From the NCBI GenBank assembly GCA_022813625.1, contig JAKLMB010000004.1, forward strand, positions 1,612,001 to 1,676,000: a DNA stretch of 64,000 nt. Reading direction: 5' to 3'. The translations under genes were made by a program, and so were the position numbers. Positions 34,443 through 45,528 of the stretch are shown piece after piece; position 1 is the stretch's first letter, and every line of letters begins with the position of its first letter. The notes below the pieces were generated by a model. That model did no database searches. It was given only the letters and a program-made list of their open reading frames with translations, and was not told the origin of the DNA. The stretch is from Aaosphaeria pasadenensis. Lineage: Eukaryota; Ascomycota; Dothideomycetes; Pleosporales.

Positions 34443-35770
34443 ATCTTACTACCACAGCAGTCCTTGACCTAGTCTGTGGGAAAATGGACTGATCTGAGCA
34501 ACACGAGCATCACATCATGTATAACGATCTAATCGAGCGACACTAGAAGAGCATAGACGGCGAACAGATGCAACCAAAACACCAAAACAAAATTGACGTG
34601 AGGTAGCCGCCTAGCCACTCAGCCTTGCGCGACTGTTTCAAGGCGAGCCCGTCGATCCGTGGCGCAGGTCCCCTCTTCTATGGCCGCCCATCCGTCCTCT
34701 TGGGCTCTACCTCGGGCTCTACCTCTCTTTTAGCCCCCATAACCCCAGTATTCATTTCATAACCCACCTGCGACCAGCATCGTCTACATACTGTTTCGGG
34801 GGAGGGCGAGGGACGGTTGATAGGTTTTACACAATCAACAACTGCAGTTCAGCACATCACATGCCCGCTTGGGCAAGCAACACAGCCCCACTACTGGCCT
34901 AAACTCCACTCCACTCCCGATCCTCATCCCACTGTACCTACACAGTAACAGTATGCATGGGCGCCCAGAGAGGTGCCGCACCCGTGTCAGGGCAGGGACT
35001 CGGAAGGATCAGAAAGTGCAGTTGCCTGCCTAACGTGACGAGCCCTCTGGGCCAATGGCGTCGTGAAGACTTTTGCATATTCCGGTCAGTTGTAAGGGGT
35101 AGTTGCCGGGGGGCCTGGCAATGTCAATACTGCTTGCTGTGTGAAAGCATGATCATTAATGTTCATTATTATCAAGGCGACGGCGTTGATGATGGGACGG
35201 GGGATAGGATGAACAAGGTGAAGAGTTTCAGTTGCGGTGAACGGAGAGCGCTTGCATTGGGTATTGGGATCAGCAATGCCTTGCTCTCTCGCTGCTCGCA
35301 CCGTGGTGGAAGTTGGTTGGGGATATATGTATGTACGCGGTGCCTTCTTATCTTGTCGCGTGTGTGAGCCTACCCAGAATCTACTATTCTTCTTCTTCAC
35401 AATCTTCCCAGTTCTTTTTTTAAAACTGTAGTCCCCACGAAGCGAATTGCACAAGCATTGCTCCAGCTACTCCTACTACTGACTAGACCGTTGAGGATCC
35501 GTAAGGCTGCATCCGTTTAATTGCACTTTTCTCGTGTACGCTTGCTGTTGCTACATCATAACCTTACCCTTACCCTTCCTCTCTGTCTACACTCGCCAAG
35601 TAGCAAGCTATAAAGATCTCCAGGAACCACACCGGCACTCCAGTCCCGAGTCTCTCGCACCTGTCAAAATCCACCCCTAATCTCTAATAACATCTCGAGT
35701 CAAATCGCCAGAGACATCCTCTCTACAGACTCGTTCTGCTACCCCCCAAAAGACGCACAATCCAACCACC
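34443..35770. promoter_or_regulatory. Intergenic, upstream of second MARVEL gene
   Basis: 3' flank of separase and a long 5' region with a CT-rich stretch before 35771. The 136-codon ORF at 34957 lacks coding character. Confidence 0.4.
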
Positions 35771-36369
35771 ATGTCTAAGTTCATCTTCTTCGGCCTGAGG
35801 GCCTTCCAAGGAATCTTCGCCATCGTCGTCCTCGGCCTTTCAGTCACCTTGATCAAGGGCCAAGGAATAGGCAGCTACCCGGCATCGTTTGGCTATGCTG
35901 CTTTCGTCGGCGGCATCACCATCCTAGGTGCCATCCTCGGCGGAGCCGCCGCTGTATTCGACCAATTCCAGGGCATCATGACCATGGCCATGGACGGACT
36001 CCTCATCTTGATCAACCTTGCCGGTGGCATCGTACGTGTCTCTCTCCAGAACCCTCATAGTGCTTCCCTTCTTTTGAAACCGTCATCATTAGCTAACACA
36101 TCAGCCAACAGCTTTTCGCAATCAAGATCAAGAACGCAGACTGCCAGGACACCAAACTGGACAACCGGGTGAAGCTGTACGAGAACCCGTTTTTCAACGG
36201 CGGCTGCATCGACTCGAAGAACTTGAGGAACGTCTGCTGGAACGGGGGCGACCGCATGCATTACCTCAACAGCCGGTGCAGGGAGAGCACTGCCGATTGT
36301 GCGTTCATGCTTCTCATCGCCATCCTGCTGCTGGCCACCGTGGCGGTTACTTTCACCAAGAAGCGATGA
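35771..36369 (+). CDS. MARVEL-domain membrane protein, 172 aa
   Basis: Exons 35771-36031 and 36112-36369, with an 80-nt phase-0 intron (GTACGT, GCTAACA branch, CAACAG acceptor) joining NLAGGI to LFAIKIKNADC. Four hydrophobic segments: about residues 8-28, 40-62, 70-90 and 147-167. The extracellular/lumenal loop between helices 3 and 4 carries several Cys residues (ADCQDTK, GGCIDSK, NVCWNGG, SRCREST, DCAF), a pattern of fungal MARVEL/Nce102-like proteins. A short basic tail FTKKR ends the protein. Likely plasma membrane; the precise role is unknown. It is in a different location and shares only the fold with the gene at 2443-3132. Confidence 0.85.
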
Positions 36370-37661
36370 AGGAAGAACGCTGGGAGGTGAAGTAAAGTGA
36401 CGGGCCTGATTCGCACGAGTCGTGGATGGGGAAAAGGGGAAGAGGTAATCCTGAAGAAAATGATGATCTTGTGCGATCGGTTGTTTTGTATTTGCAAGTT
36501 TATACCCTTACAGTCGTTTCTTTGTTGGCTTTTCTGGGGAGGAGGAGACGTCCATGAAGTTGCTTGGTTGGATGAGATGTACATGGAGAGGCATGCATCG
36601 ATTGTCGACATCGTCGCCGTCGTCATTGTTGTACGAGATACTCATATAGAAACGAGATAATGCCAGACACCAGCACCATACAGTTTTCTGTTCCCACATG
36701 ATTACACTTTCCCTTCTCTTAATCCTTCCATGGCAAATGGTGCCAGAGGGAACATAGTCGACATGGTGGACTCAGCGGTTGAGCAGTCTTCTCACAAACG
36801 GTAGTCCAGGAATCGATCACCAAAAAGAGCAAGCCTCAACATGAATCCGTAGCACGAGTAACGCAACGAGGCGTGTTGAGGTTACTCACATATATGGGAG
36901 TGTCGATAGTTACTTCCTTCTACCTGCGCTGCGAAAATGGGCAACACTAGTAGCGATCCATCCTGTAGGACGGACGAACTATGGTGCCGTGCACACGGTG
37001 TGCTACGCTTGCTTCGGGATGATCAAACACGCGGAACAACTATCTGGATACCACTACTTCAGGATGAGCGCGCGGGTATTTCAAAGTAACGCTTACCTTG
37101 GCGAAGCTGCTCATGTTTGATAGAGCTATTTGCCCATTCCACGGGAACCTGTGACGAAAGGTAAATTATCATGGGTATCAGCTTGGTCTGACCACAACAC
37201 CAGCTTTACGACAAAGCTCCTCGCACGCTCAAAGGAACCTCAAGCAAGAGAAGATGATGCTCAGCAGACTGATCAAATAACGCATTAAAATCGCCGACCA
37301 TCTCCACTATAAGCAAGGTTGGGGAGACATGCGGATGTTCCAGACGAGCGACCAATCTAGATCTGAACGACCATCGCATGTCTTCGCCCCTTGATGTTAT
37401 ATGCAGGTATTTGTGTGTTTCCAATTTCTCTCCAGACTCCTTCCTTCCAAAGTCGTTCCGAGTAAACCCGCACCTTCTCTCTTCTCATCGCAGAAAGGAA
37501 AGAAGAAGAAGAGGAGGAGGAGGAGGAGGAGGAGGAGGAGGAGGAAGAAGAAGAAATGCCACCGAATAAGAACCCCTCTCGCTCCCACGCTCGCGCCTTC
37601 GCTCGAAGATGTTGAAAAGAATTAAGTGAAATGTATCAAGTCGAGAAACTTCCATGGCGGT
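36370..37661. other. Intergenic with a GAA/GGA triplet tract
   Basis: 3' flanks of two convergent genes. The only notable element is the purine triplet tract at 37497-37556. ORFs across the tract are low complexity. Confidence 0.5.
37497..37556. repeat. GAA/GGA triplet microsatellite (about 60 bp, all purine)
   Basis: GAA units, then about eleven GGA units, then GAA units; one strand is pure purine. Confidence 0.9.
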
Positions 37662-37848
37662 TTAAACGGGGCAAGTCTGAACAAAAGTGTTAGTGTATCC
37701 TTACTACTTTGTCCTTTGTGTAAAGGGAAAGTTGAGGAGGGGAGTAGCTTACGCTGCCGCAAGAGGCACAGCTCTTTCCGCCGCCGGTGGAGGCTCCGCA
37801 CTTGGGGCAGTCGGTGTGCATGTTTACGAGTTCGGTGAAGGACTGCAT
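37662..37848 (-). CDS. Cys-rich microprotein, 36 aa, two exons
   Basis: Exon 1 is 37753-37848 (32 codons) and exon 2 is 37662-37676 (TCPV and stop). The 76-nt intron has a GTAAGC donor, a canonical CACTAAC branch and a TTCAG acceptor. The peptide starts MQSFTELVNMHTDCPKCGAS, then STGGGKSCASCGS and ends TCPV. Its cysteines are C14-x2-C17, C27-x2-C30 and C34, a zinc-knuckle- or metallothionein-like pattern suited to binding one metal ion. The exact ending TCPV only appears after splicing, and the intron signals are better than chance. I recall similar tiny proteins in other ascomycetes but cannot name the family. A longer ORF in another frame (37622-38137) overlaps and is taken as noise. Confidence 0.65.
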
Positions 37849-38436
37849 TTTCGGTTTTCTTCTTTTCTTTGCAAGGTTCGGGTGAGGGAGAGAGAGAGTG
37901 TGTAAGTATATTGAGGGGTTTGTGAGACTGGATTTCCTTTTCTAGATAGGGAAATGGAGGGGTATTTGTATGGGGATCAGAGTAAGCTGTGTTGTCGGAC
38001 GCCGAAAGCTCAGAGCGGGGTGGTTGTGATGGTGGTGGTGTAGTAGTAGTAGTGGGGGGATGAAGATGCTCGTATGTCATTGGGTGGAGAGGGAAGAGTA
38101 GACACGAGATGGGCTGAGATGGGCGGAATGGCTTCATGCAGGGTAATGGGGGATGCCACTACACTCTAAATTGAACCCATCGTCAGATGACTGACTCTCC
38201 GTGACAGGCATTTAACACGATGCTGATTGGTGGAGGTGGACTCCAACTGGAAATCTTTGACATTCGTTGCCATTTTTTCATATTTTTGTTTGCCTTCTTT
38301 TGAGGCTGGTGTGATACATCTACCTAGAAAGTCCTATAGAGAGAGATATAGTATGGGCATTGTGGGCCGACATGAGCGGTGAAAGCCATTCAACAAACGG
38401 TATCAAATCTTGCAAAAAACCATTTCATATTCATAT
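37849..38436. promoter_or_regulatory. Upstream region of the Cys-rich microprotein gene
   Basis: 5' flank of the minus-strand microprotein gene and 3' flank of the methyltransferase gene. CT-rich on the minus strand; an ACC/GGT-rich stretch around 38020-38055. No other gene. Confidence 0.4.
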
Positions 38437-39270
38437 TCACGATCTAACATGGCAGATAACCTGACCATTCGGCACTGCAAACCACCCATCTTCCCTCTTC
38501 TCCAGCTCCCTCCACGACTGAGCAACAGCCTGAAGATCTTCCTCCGTAGCAAGCCCGCTCTCAATCGCACTCTTCTTGAAATTGCTCTGCACGACTCTCT
38601 CCGCCCACAGCCCGCACCACCAAGCCAACTCATCCGGCGTACTAAACGTCCAAACACCGCAACTAGCATCGATGTCACTCCTCGGGAACCCAGCCTCCAA
38701 CGCAACAGCATGTAGCCTCCTTCCGATATTCGGATCGCACTTGATACTCCGCGCGACCGCAATGTACAACCTCTGCCAGGTCTGCAGGCCAGGAATGTCG
38801 CCCGGATACCACGTCATGGCAGCGTAGTCTGCGTCTCTTACGGCGACGATGCCGCCTTCGACCTTGGCCAGCTTCTTCATCTCCACCAGGGCGCCCCGCG
38901 GATCCTGCACGTGCTGCAGCACCTGGTGGGCGTGCACGACGTCGAAGCTGCCTTGCTCCACGCCGTCGAGGCGTTCCCAGTCGAACACGTCGCCGACTTC
39001 GAACCGCACGTTCGTGACGCCCTTCTCTTCGGCGTGCTTCCGCGCCTTCGCGATCACGTCGGCGGATGGGTCGATGCCGTAGACGAGGCCCTGGGGGACG
39101 CGGGACGCGAGGTCCACGGTGATGGTGCCGGGTCCGCAGCCGACGTCTAGGATCTGGAGGGATGGGGAGGAAAGGTACGGGATCAGGTGTGGACACGAGT
39201 TCTCGACGGTCCGCCAGGTATGTGACTTCAGAACCGAGGCATGGTGGCCGTGCAAGTATGGTTTCGACAT
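38437..39270 (-). CDS. Class I SAM-dependent methyltransferase, 277 aa
   Basis: Single-exon minus-strand gene. A typical class I Rossmann methyltransferase: motif I ILDVGCGPGTITVDLA at about residues 40-55, acidic loop VYGIDPSADVIAKAR (SAM ribose), FEVGDVFDW, post-motif region FDVVHAHQVLQHVQDP and a C-terminal half with GWFAVPNGQVICHVR. The sequence is close to UbiE/COQ5-like and other small-molecule methyltransferases of fungi, but no substrate-specific residues can be read. The length is normal for an isolated methyltransferase. No PKS, NRPS or terpene genes flank it, so a natural-product role is not suggested. GC content in the middle is higher than the neighbours. Confidence 0.88.
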   Translation of the reverse strand: MSKPYLHGHHASVLKSHTWRTVENSCPHLIPYLSSPSLQILDVGCGPGTITVDLASRVPQGLVYGIDPSADVIAKARKHAEEKGVTNVRFEVGDVFDWERLDGVEQGSFDVVHAHQVLQHVQDPRGALVEMKKLAKVEGGIVAVRDADYAAMTWYPGDIPGLQTWQRLYIAVARSIKCDPNIGRRLHAVALEAGFPRSDIDASCGVWTFSTPDELAWWCGLWAERVVQSNFKKSAIESGLATEEDLQAVAQSWRELEKREDGWFAVPNGQVICHVRS

Positions 39271-39950
39271 CTTTTCAATGAGAAATCGCTAGAATTGTTA
39301 CCTGGGAAGATGTGAACTAAGAATAGCTAATGGATGGACATCAATTGAGGGTTTCATATGAAAAGAGATAGGTTTCCAGCTCGTCACAAGAGGTTGCTGT
39401 TATGTAGTTGTTCCATTGCACCCGAGCTATTAGCAAGCTTTATAGAGCTGCTATCATGCACATCGGATCGAATGAGCATGCGATGACGGAGACTAAAATG
39501 TCTCTTATCCCCACTGATATCTTGAATGGTACTCCTGCGGTCACTTGAGGATGGTGATGTCCAGAGATGAGGAGGAGAAGCGCCGAAATCGGCACCACGT
39601 ATCAACGGATTATGTAAGAGTCGTGTTGGTCTTCTACAACTTTACCTACCTCGATACCAAAGGTTGTAGTTCACTTTTTTAGATTGGCTATTTGGATTTG
39701 ATTTGGGTTTTTTTAATTATATTGTTATATGGTCCTATCTAATCTTTTCGATATCCTGCTATATAGCGAAGCTGAGATTCCATAAGTAGAGTATGTAGTC
39801 CAAGATGAAATGAGCGGGAGAGAGGACAACCATCCACAGTAAATATACTTCTCCACCAACAACTCCGAGAAACCCACAAGAAAAAAGCAAACCTTTGGGG
39901 GTATTAATAACACCATGACCGTCGTTACACCGATATTAGAATCCCATGCA
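39271..39950. other. Intergenic
   Basis: Upstream of the methyltransferase and 3' flank of the septin-like gene. An AT-rich stretch lies around 39680-39760. No gene supported. Confidence 0.4.
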
Positions 39951-42564
39951 TCACTCTCCACCTCTCAACCACACCCAGAGACCTCCTTCGGGCAGGTTAG
40001 CTTCCAATCCACATGCTTTGATCGTGGCCACCATGATCGCTCCGAGCACACTGACACCTCCCAATACCTTGACCAGGACAAAGCCTCTCTTCCGGACTTC
40101 GTCGCTGAAATCGCAAAGCCCTAGTGGGTCCCGCGAATCCAGGTGGCCAGCTTTGCCGTATCTGCTCATTCCTGAGCTGTCCTTCCCTTTGCCGTGCTGT
40201 ACCACGGCCCATTCTGCTCTTGGGCTGCCACCTGGACTGGTGACAATGTTCCCATTCTTCACTTCTTCCCCAACCCGCTCCAAGAGCCACTTGGCGCGTT
40301 CATTTCGTGCTGTTTCCTCGTACCTCTCCCGCTCATTCCGGAGGCTTTGTTGAAGGTCTGTAGCCCATTTCGCCATTCTGATATCAGCAAAACGTTCGTC
40401 ACCAGTGGTGACATGGTTGTACCGAGTTAACGAAAAGCCGGTAGGTCCCTCTCCCTCAGGGATGGTGTGTGACAGGGAGGGCGAAGATGCAGGAAAGGGT
40501 GATTGCAGGTTGGAGCGGAGGTCGGAGAGGGAGAACGGCGATGTTGCCCTCGGCACAAGCACGCCGGATGGCGAGGTGACCGAAAAGAGAGAGGGCGACC
40601 CCAGTGCTTGTATGCGTTAGTGATAGGATACACGAAGGTAGCATTTCACTTACAGTTAGAACTGGCTCCATGCAGGCCAACAGGTGAACCAGCAACGTTG
40701 TTGCTTTGAAACCCGGGGCCTTGAGGAAGGATCGAGAGACCAGAAAGCTTCTTCTGCCGTTTCCAGATCAGAAGTTTCTTCGCGGCTGAATGTCGCAACC
40801 AGGCAATCGAATCGTTCTGGAATACCTGATCTACCAAGGCATCCAACTCGGAGTGAAGAAGCGGTTGCACATAATCAGGGGACATCAGGGCCGATGCATC
40901 CATGTTATCCGCGTCGGGGCCAGGGAGTGATGAGATCGCGTAAGGAAAGGTCGGATTGCTGAATGGATACTGGCCCATGCGAGGCGATGCTGCCGAACCT
41001 ACTGGGTCGGATGATCGTGATGGTGCTGAAGCAAACAAACCTTGCACGTCAAGTAAAGCGTTTTCTATGGCTCTGCCAAACAGGAATGGTTTGATGGATG
41101 TTGTCTGCAATTGTGCCAACACGGATGTTTTGACAGCCACCATTTCTGATGCCGAAAGAGTGTCTGATTTCGCAATCACAGGAATCAGATTCGTCAGTTC
41201 GGATAGCCGCTGCATGAACTCTAGATCCGTGGATATATCATGACCTAACTGTTGTTAGCGGCGTACGTAGACGAGGTATTGGTGAACTCACTTGGCATCA
41301 ACAAGTAGATGATCAGATCTACCTGGACCCCTCCACCTCCACTCATGATAGCCAGTAAATCGATATCATTCATGGAAGACACGCTGATGTCCTGGTGGAG
41401 CAAAGACTCGATATAATCGGTAATGAACCGGCCAGTGCCAGCATTCGAGGGGCCTTTGTTGAACCCAGGAGTATCGATGAAGCAAATGTTTCTTTCTAAG
41501 ATTGCATCGGTGGTGCTCTTACGCCTTCGTAGCGTTTTCCCGTCATCCAACTCGGACCACCAGTGTGGATAAGACTTAGTGCTCGCGTGGATCTCCGTTA
41601 TGCGGGTAGTCCCGACCGGCTCGTCCTTCGACTTGCGGGAACTTGCCCTGGAAACAGTCGGGTTGGGGATTGGATCATTAGGATCGAAAGGGTCGACATG
41701 GACAATGTCCTCACACTGCTGTACGATTGAACGAATGAGTGACGTTTTTCCCACACCTGCAACAAAGGGTTAGTTAACGAGGTGGTGTTGGGCGGAGAAC
41801 ATGAACGTACCCTGTGCACCAGCCACAAGTATCTTCAACCTGCCCATGGATTTTCCTTTGGTGGTGAACGGTCTACGAGTTGGCATCTGTATACTTGGCA
41901 TGACAAGCTGGGGGAAGGAACCCGATGCCCCTTGTTCTGTCTTGGCCGCATCGTCGTTATCGCTTTCGTCATCTGTCTCAACGCTCGACGCAATAGCCTG
42001 GCTCGCTGAATCGTCCATGCTGGACTCGTCGTCGGAGAGCTTCAACGACTGGAGTGAAACTGATTTCGGGGTGCTAGGCATCGCGGAAGGAGGTAGAGGA
42101 GACTGGGCTTCAGCGTTGAGGGGCGTCAACGGGTACGATAATGTGCGGTGTGTTTGCTTCTTATGTTTGCGTCCCGGCGAAGGCCTTGTGCTCCCATCTT
42201 CCCTGCTCAAAGCTTCTGGCAATTCCGATGAAATATGCAGTTTCCCGCCTTTGTCACCACCAATACCTGTACTCTCGGAGTCAGGCCTGGTCTCAAGCGC
42301 GCTGTCCGCCTGCCCAAAGGCAGCCTCGAGAGTATCGGCCAGGCTCTGCACACCAAAAGTACTGCTGGAACCTCTCTCTTCTACAAGCTCGACGCTCCCG
42401 GTATCCTGCATAGATCTTTCCAAATCATCCTCGCTCCGTAGAAAGAAGGTGGTGGGGACATGGCTGGACGGGTTGCTGTGCGCGGCGAGATGATCTGCAA
42501 CACTTGACTTGCGGGAACGCGGTTTCACAGAAGGTAGAGACTCGCCGCTCGGAGTCGGCCGCAT
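39951..42564 (-). CDS. Septin-like GTPase with C-terminal membrane helix, 821 aa
   Basis: Four minus-strand exons: 41811-42564, 41292-41756, 40654-41244, 39951-40606. The first intron splits the P-loop codon, so GAQGVGKTS (residues about 249-257) exists only after splicing. Switch and G3 region DTPG at 346-349 (CFIDTPGFN); G4 AKSD at 431-434 where septins usually have AKAD. The N-terminal 230 residues are Ser/acidic-rich and probably disordered. After the G domain come a basic segment (KLLIWKRQKK), a coiled-coil-like stretch (DLQQSLRNERERYEETARNE) and one membrane helix near the C-terminus (KVLGGVSVLGAIMVATI). Septins form cortical filaments at septa; a membrane anchor is unusual. I read it as a divergent septin-type G protein conserved in Pezizomycotina. 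Confidence 0.8.
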
Positions 42565-43744
42565 GATTTTGACGTCGCTTCAGAATGCACGCATCTGACG
42601 ATGGGGAAGTCAGAAGAACGAGAGTGCTAAGACTGAAAGCTGATTTACTGTGTAGTCAGATTGAACGGGTGCAAGAGCGCGATTGATGATCGAGGTGGTG
42701 ATGTGATGCTCCGACCAACCAGGGGAGGTTACCCCACGTGCCCCGCTCTAGTTCGTCCGGGGACCTCCTGGACGCTCTCTCTCCCGAAGTGCTTATATTC
42801 GTGGCCACCCCGTATTGGAACGCGTGAAGCAGGTATGGCGAGCGACGATGAACAGACGAGAACATCGAATGGAACGTTGGAACAACTTGACGACCGCAAA
42901 CGTGGCTGATCAATGGTCCGAATTTCTTGGAGGGAGGCGCTTCCTGTTGTTCTCTAGCCACTCGGATTGCGCACAAGGGCATGTACCTCTCTACTTTTCA
43001 TTGACCCCATGTTTGAACGAGTAAATGCATTCATTTAATGACATATGCGAAGGTGCATCTGAAATAAGTTCAGTCAAAGACTCAAACAACATGAAATACA
43101 TTTCTCATCCATGCTATCATACACCACACCCATGCTTAATGTATAGCCGTTGCGCCATCCATCCGCCCATTATCCGGCTTCCATAGCCTGCCATTCCTAG
43201 TCACAAGATTCCAATCACTACAAGCCTTAAGGAGAAAGAGTCGCCATAGATAAGCATTTGCTATTCCGACATGATGCAGATTTTTTTTTCCCGGGGTCGT
43301 AGCATAGCGCAGCAAAGGTACTCAGGAAAGATGGATCGATCCGAAGACACCGCACACTTTCCCGCCCTTGCCGTAAAAGCAAACTCCTCAGATGGCCATC
43401 CACATGAACTATAATGAAGGGATATCGGAAAATGAACATGGAAAAAAGGCAAGAAATAACGGACAAAAACCACAGGACAGGAAAGTAGATAGGTTACACG
43501 GAGAAAAATGCCAAAGGAAAATTCGCTATGCAAGGGTCAAGGTAAAGGTTAAGAGTGCCATATGGATACACCCCGATGGCTTTTAGTCGAAACAATGGCA
43601 ACTTTTGGACACACACGCTCGGAAAGATGAGGGTACAGTACAGAGCCGTAAGAAAATCGTCATCGGGTGATCCCAGGAGGCCGGAAATGCGCTGGGTAGA
43701 AAGGGGGAACAGACATCGTTAAGTAGAGGGAGCGAGTGATGAGC
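42565..43744. other. Intergenic between tandem minus-strand genes
   Basis: Promoter region of the septin-like gene (CACGTG-type sequence near 42734) and 3' flank of the NTF2-RRM gene. No additional gene. Confidence 0.4.
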
Positions 43745-45528
43745 TCATGCGTCCTGAGCAGCATTAGTACCGGCAGCACGACCGCCTCGAACAGAGCCGC
43801 CTCGACCTCCGCGGGGCTGGAAACCACCACGTGCGCCCTGGTTACCAACTCCACCACGGCCGCGAGGAGCACCACCACGAGGGTAAGGAGCAAAGTTGGA
43901 CGGACGGAGCCTGCGCTCTTCAACCTTGAGTTCGAGTCCGTTGACACTATGAGGGTTGGCGTTGACAGCGGCCTGGAAAGCGGCGGGGGTCTTGAAATCG
44001 ACAAAGGCGCAGTTCTAGATTCTAGGTCAGTATTTCCCAGCCACGCAGATTCAAAGTATCAATGTAGACTTACCTTTTGACGGCTGATGTCGATGTAAAC
44101 GACCTCACCGAACTTGGACATGGCCTGCTTCAATGATTCGTCTTCTACCTGGCTGTAGACATTCTTGATGTAAGCTCGCTTGTTCTCGGCGTCGGAAGCA
44201 GCTGGTTGGTTCTGAACGCGGGACTGCTCCTTCTTGTGTCCCGTTGCGGTTTGCCAACCGGTGGCCTCGCCCTGGCTGTTCGCTGGGGATGGCTCACGGG
44301 CGGGGGCGGACTGTTGTGCTGGGACCGCAAGAGGTTGGGCGGGTGCCGAAGCAACTCCCTTGGGGGCAGAAGCCTGGGGCATGGCGACGGCGGGAACGGC
44401 AGGTGTAGCAACTTTGTGGGCGGAAGCGGCAAGGCTTGCCCAGGTTCGAGGGGCAGCAGGCTTCGGTGGGGCGGCCGGGGTAGCAGCAGCCTTTGCTGGA
44501 GCTGGAGCTGGTGTAGGGGCAGGGTCCTTGGGCTTTTCCTGCTCCAAGGCCTCCTCGACAGCGGGAACTTCGGGCTCCTTTGCGGCGGGCTCTTCGACGG
44601 CAGCGAGGACAGCAGCGGCAGGGGCATCCTCGGCCTGAGCGACTTCTTCCGTCTCAGGGGTCTCAGTGCCATTGACGGCAGCCGATGGGGCCGAGGCCTC
44701 CTTGCCAGCGTCCGCATTCGCAGCTTCCTCCAATTTGTGGTCAACCTTGGTCAGATCCTCCTCGCTACGTGCGACCTCCTCACCACCGGTTGGCTGTTCA
44801 CCTTGCGATACGGTGGCAGTAGGCGCAGGCTCCTGGATGCCAGCAGATTCCTGCTGAACTTGCTCTTCCTCCTCCTCGGGCTCCTCAGCAAGGTATCGGA
44901 AGATGTCATTGAGCACGAAGTAACCGTTGGTCTGCTCGGCGAGAACGAAAGTCTGGACAAATCGCTTGTGGGGTTGACCCTTGTTGGAAATCTCTCCAAT
45001 GACTTGGATGACGATGTTGGCATCGGAGCTCTGGGAGTCGACATTGGTGACACGAACTTTGGTGTCCTGGTAGTCGAGCTCCTTGATGCGGTCGTTTATG
45101 GGCTATCGCGAATTGAGTCAGCAGCCAATCTTTGATGCAAGGGAACCTGCGAGGGCATACCTTCTGTCCGATGCAAACCTGTACCTTGTCCTCTTCGGTG
45201 CCGGAAACGAACTGGGAGCGCTTGTTGTAGAAGAGCTGCGGGCCGATCAGTCTTTGAGCCGGGAGAGTTGTGCTTTGGGGATAGGAAGACTTACGTAGAG
45301 CCTGTCTGGGCTCTTGCTGAGGGTGGTGTAGTACTGCTCGACGAAGTACCAGGCGACCTCTTCCTTGGGGATCTCGGATGTAGAGGCCCCGCTTGAAGGA
45401 GCCTGCTGGGCAGCATTGTAGCCGGCGGAGTTGTTTGAGTTGGCAGCGGCGTAGTTATTGGGGGCAGCATCAAAGTTTTGATGCGCATAGTTGCCGTTGA
45501 TGGGCGCGGCGGAGTCGGTGGAGGCCAT
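43745..45528 (-). CDS. NTF2 / RRM / RGG protein (G3BP-Nxt3-Bre5 type), 535 aa
   Basis: Four exons: 45295-45528, 45161-45235, 44074-45102 and 43745-44014. The second exon has only 25 codons (LFYNKRSQFVSGTEED...). An NTF2-like domain begins at about residue 57 (EVAWYFVEQYYTTLSKSPD) and ends near 175. A long acidic then Ala/Pro-rich linker follows, with a TWASLAASAHK motif that is typical of the family. An RRM runs at about 411-480: RAYIKNVYSQVEDESLK (RNP2) and NCAFVDFKTPAAF (RNP1 position). The C-terminal 50 residues are RGG repeats. Known relatives (S. pombe Nxt3, yeast Bre5, animal G3BP) are Ubp3 cofactors and stress-granule proteins. The last two splice sites are needed for the RRM. Confidence 0.92.

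Noticed and set aside
37622..38137. 171-codon minus-strand ORF rich in Pro, Thr and Ser
   Set aside because: Low complexity, overlaps the spliced Cys-rich microprotein in another frame, no family signal.
38437..39270. Methyltransferase as part of a secondary-metabolite cluster with the MFS transporter
   Set aside because: They are more than 20 kb apart with housekeeping genes between; no backbone enzyme is present.
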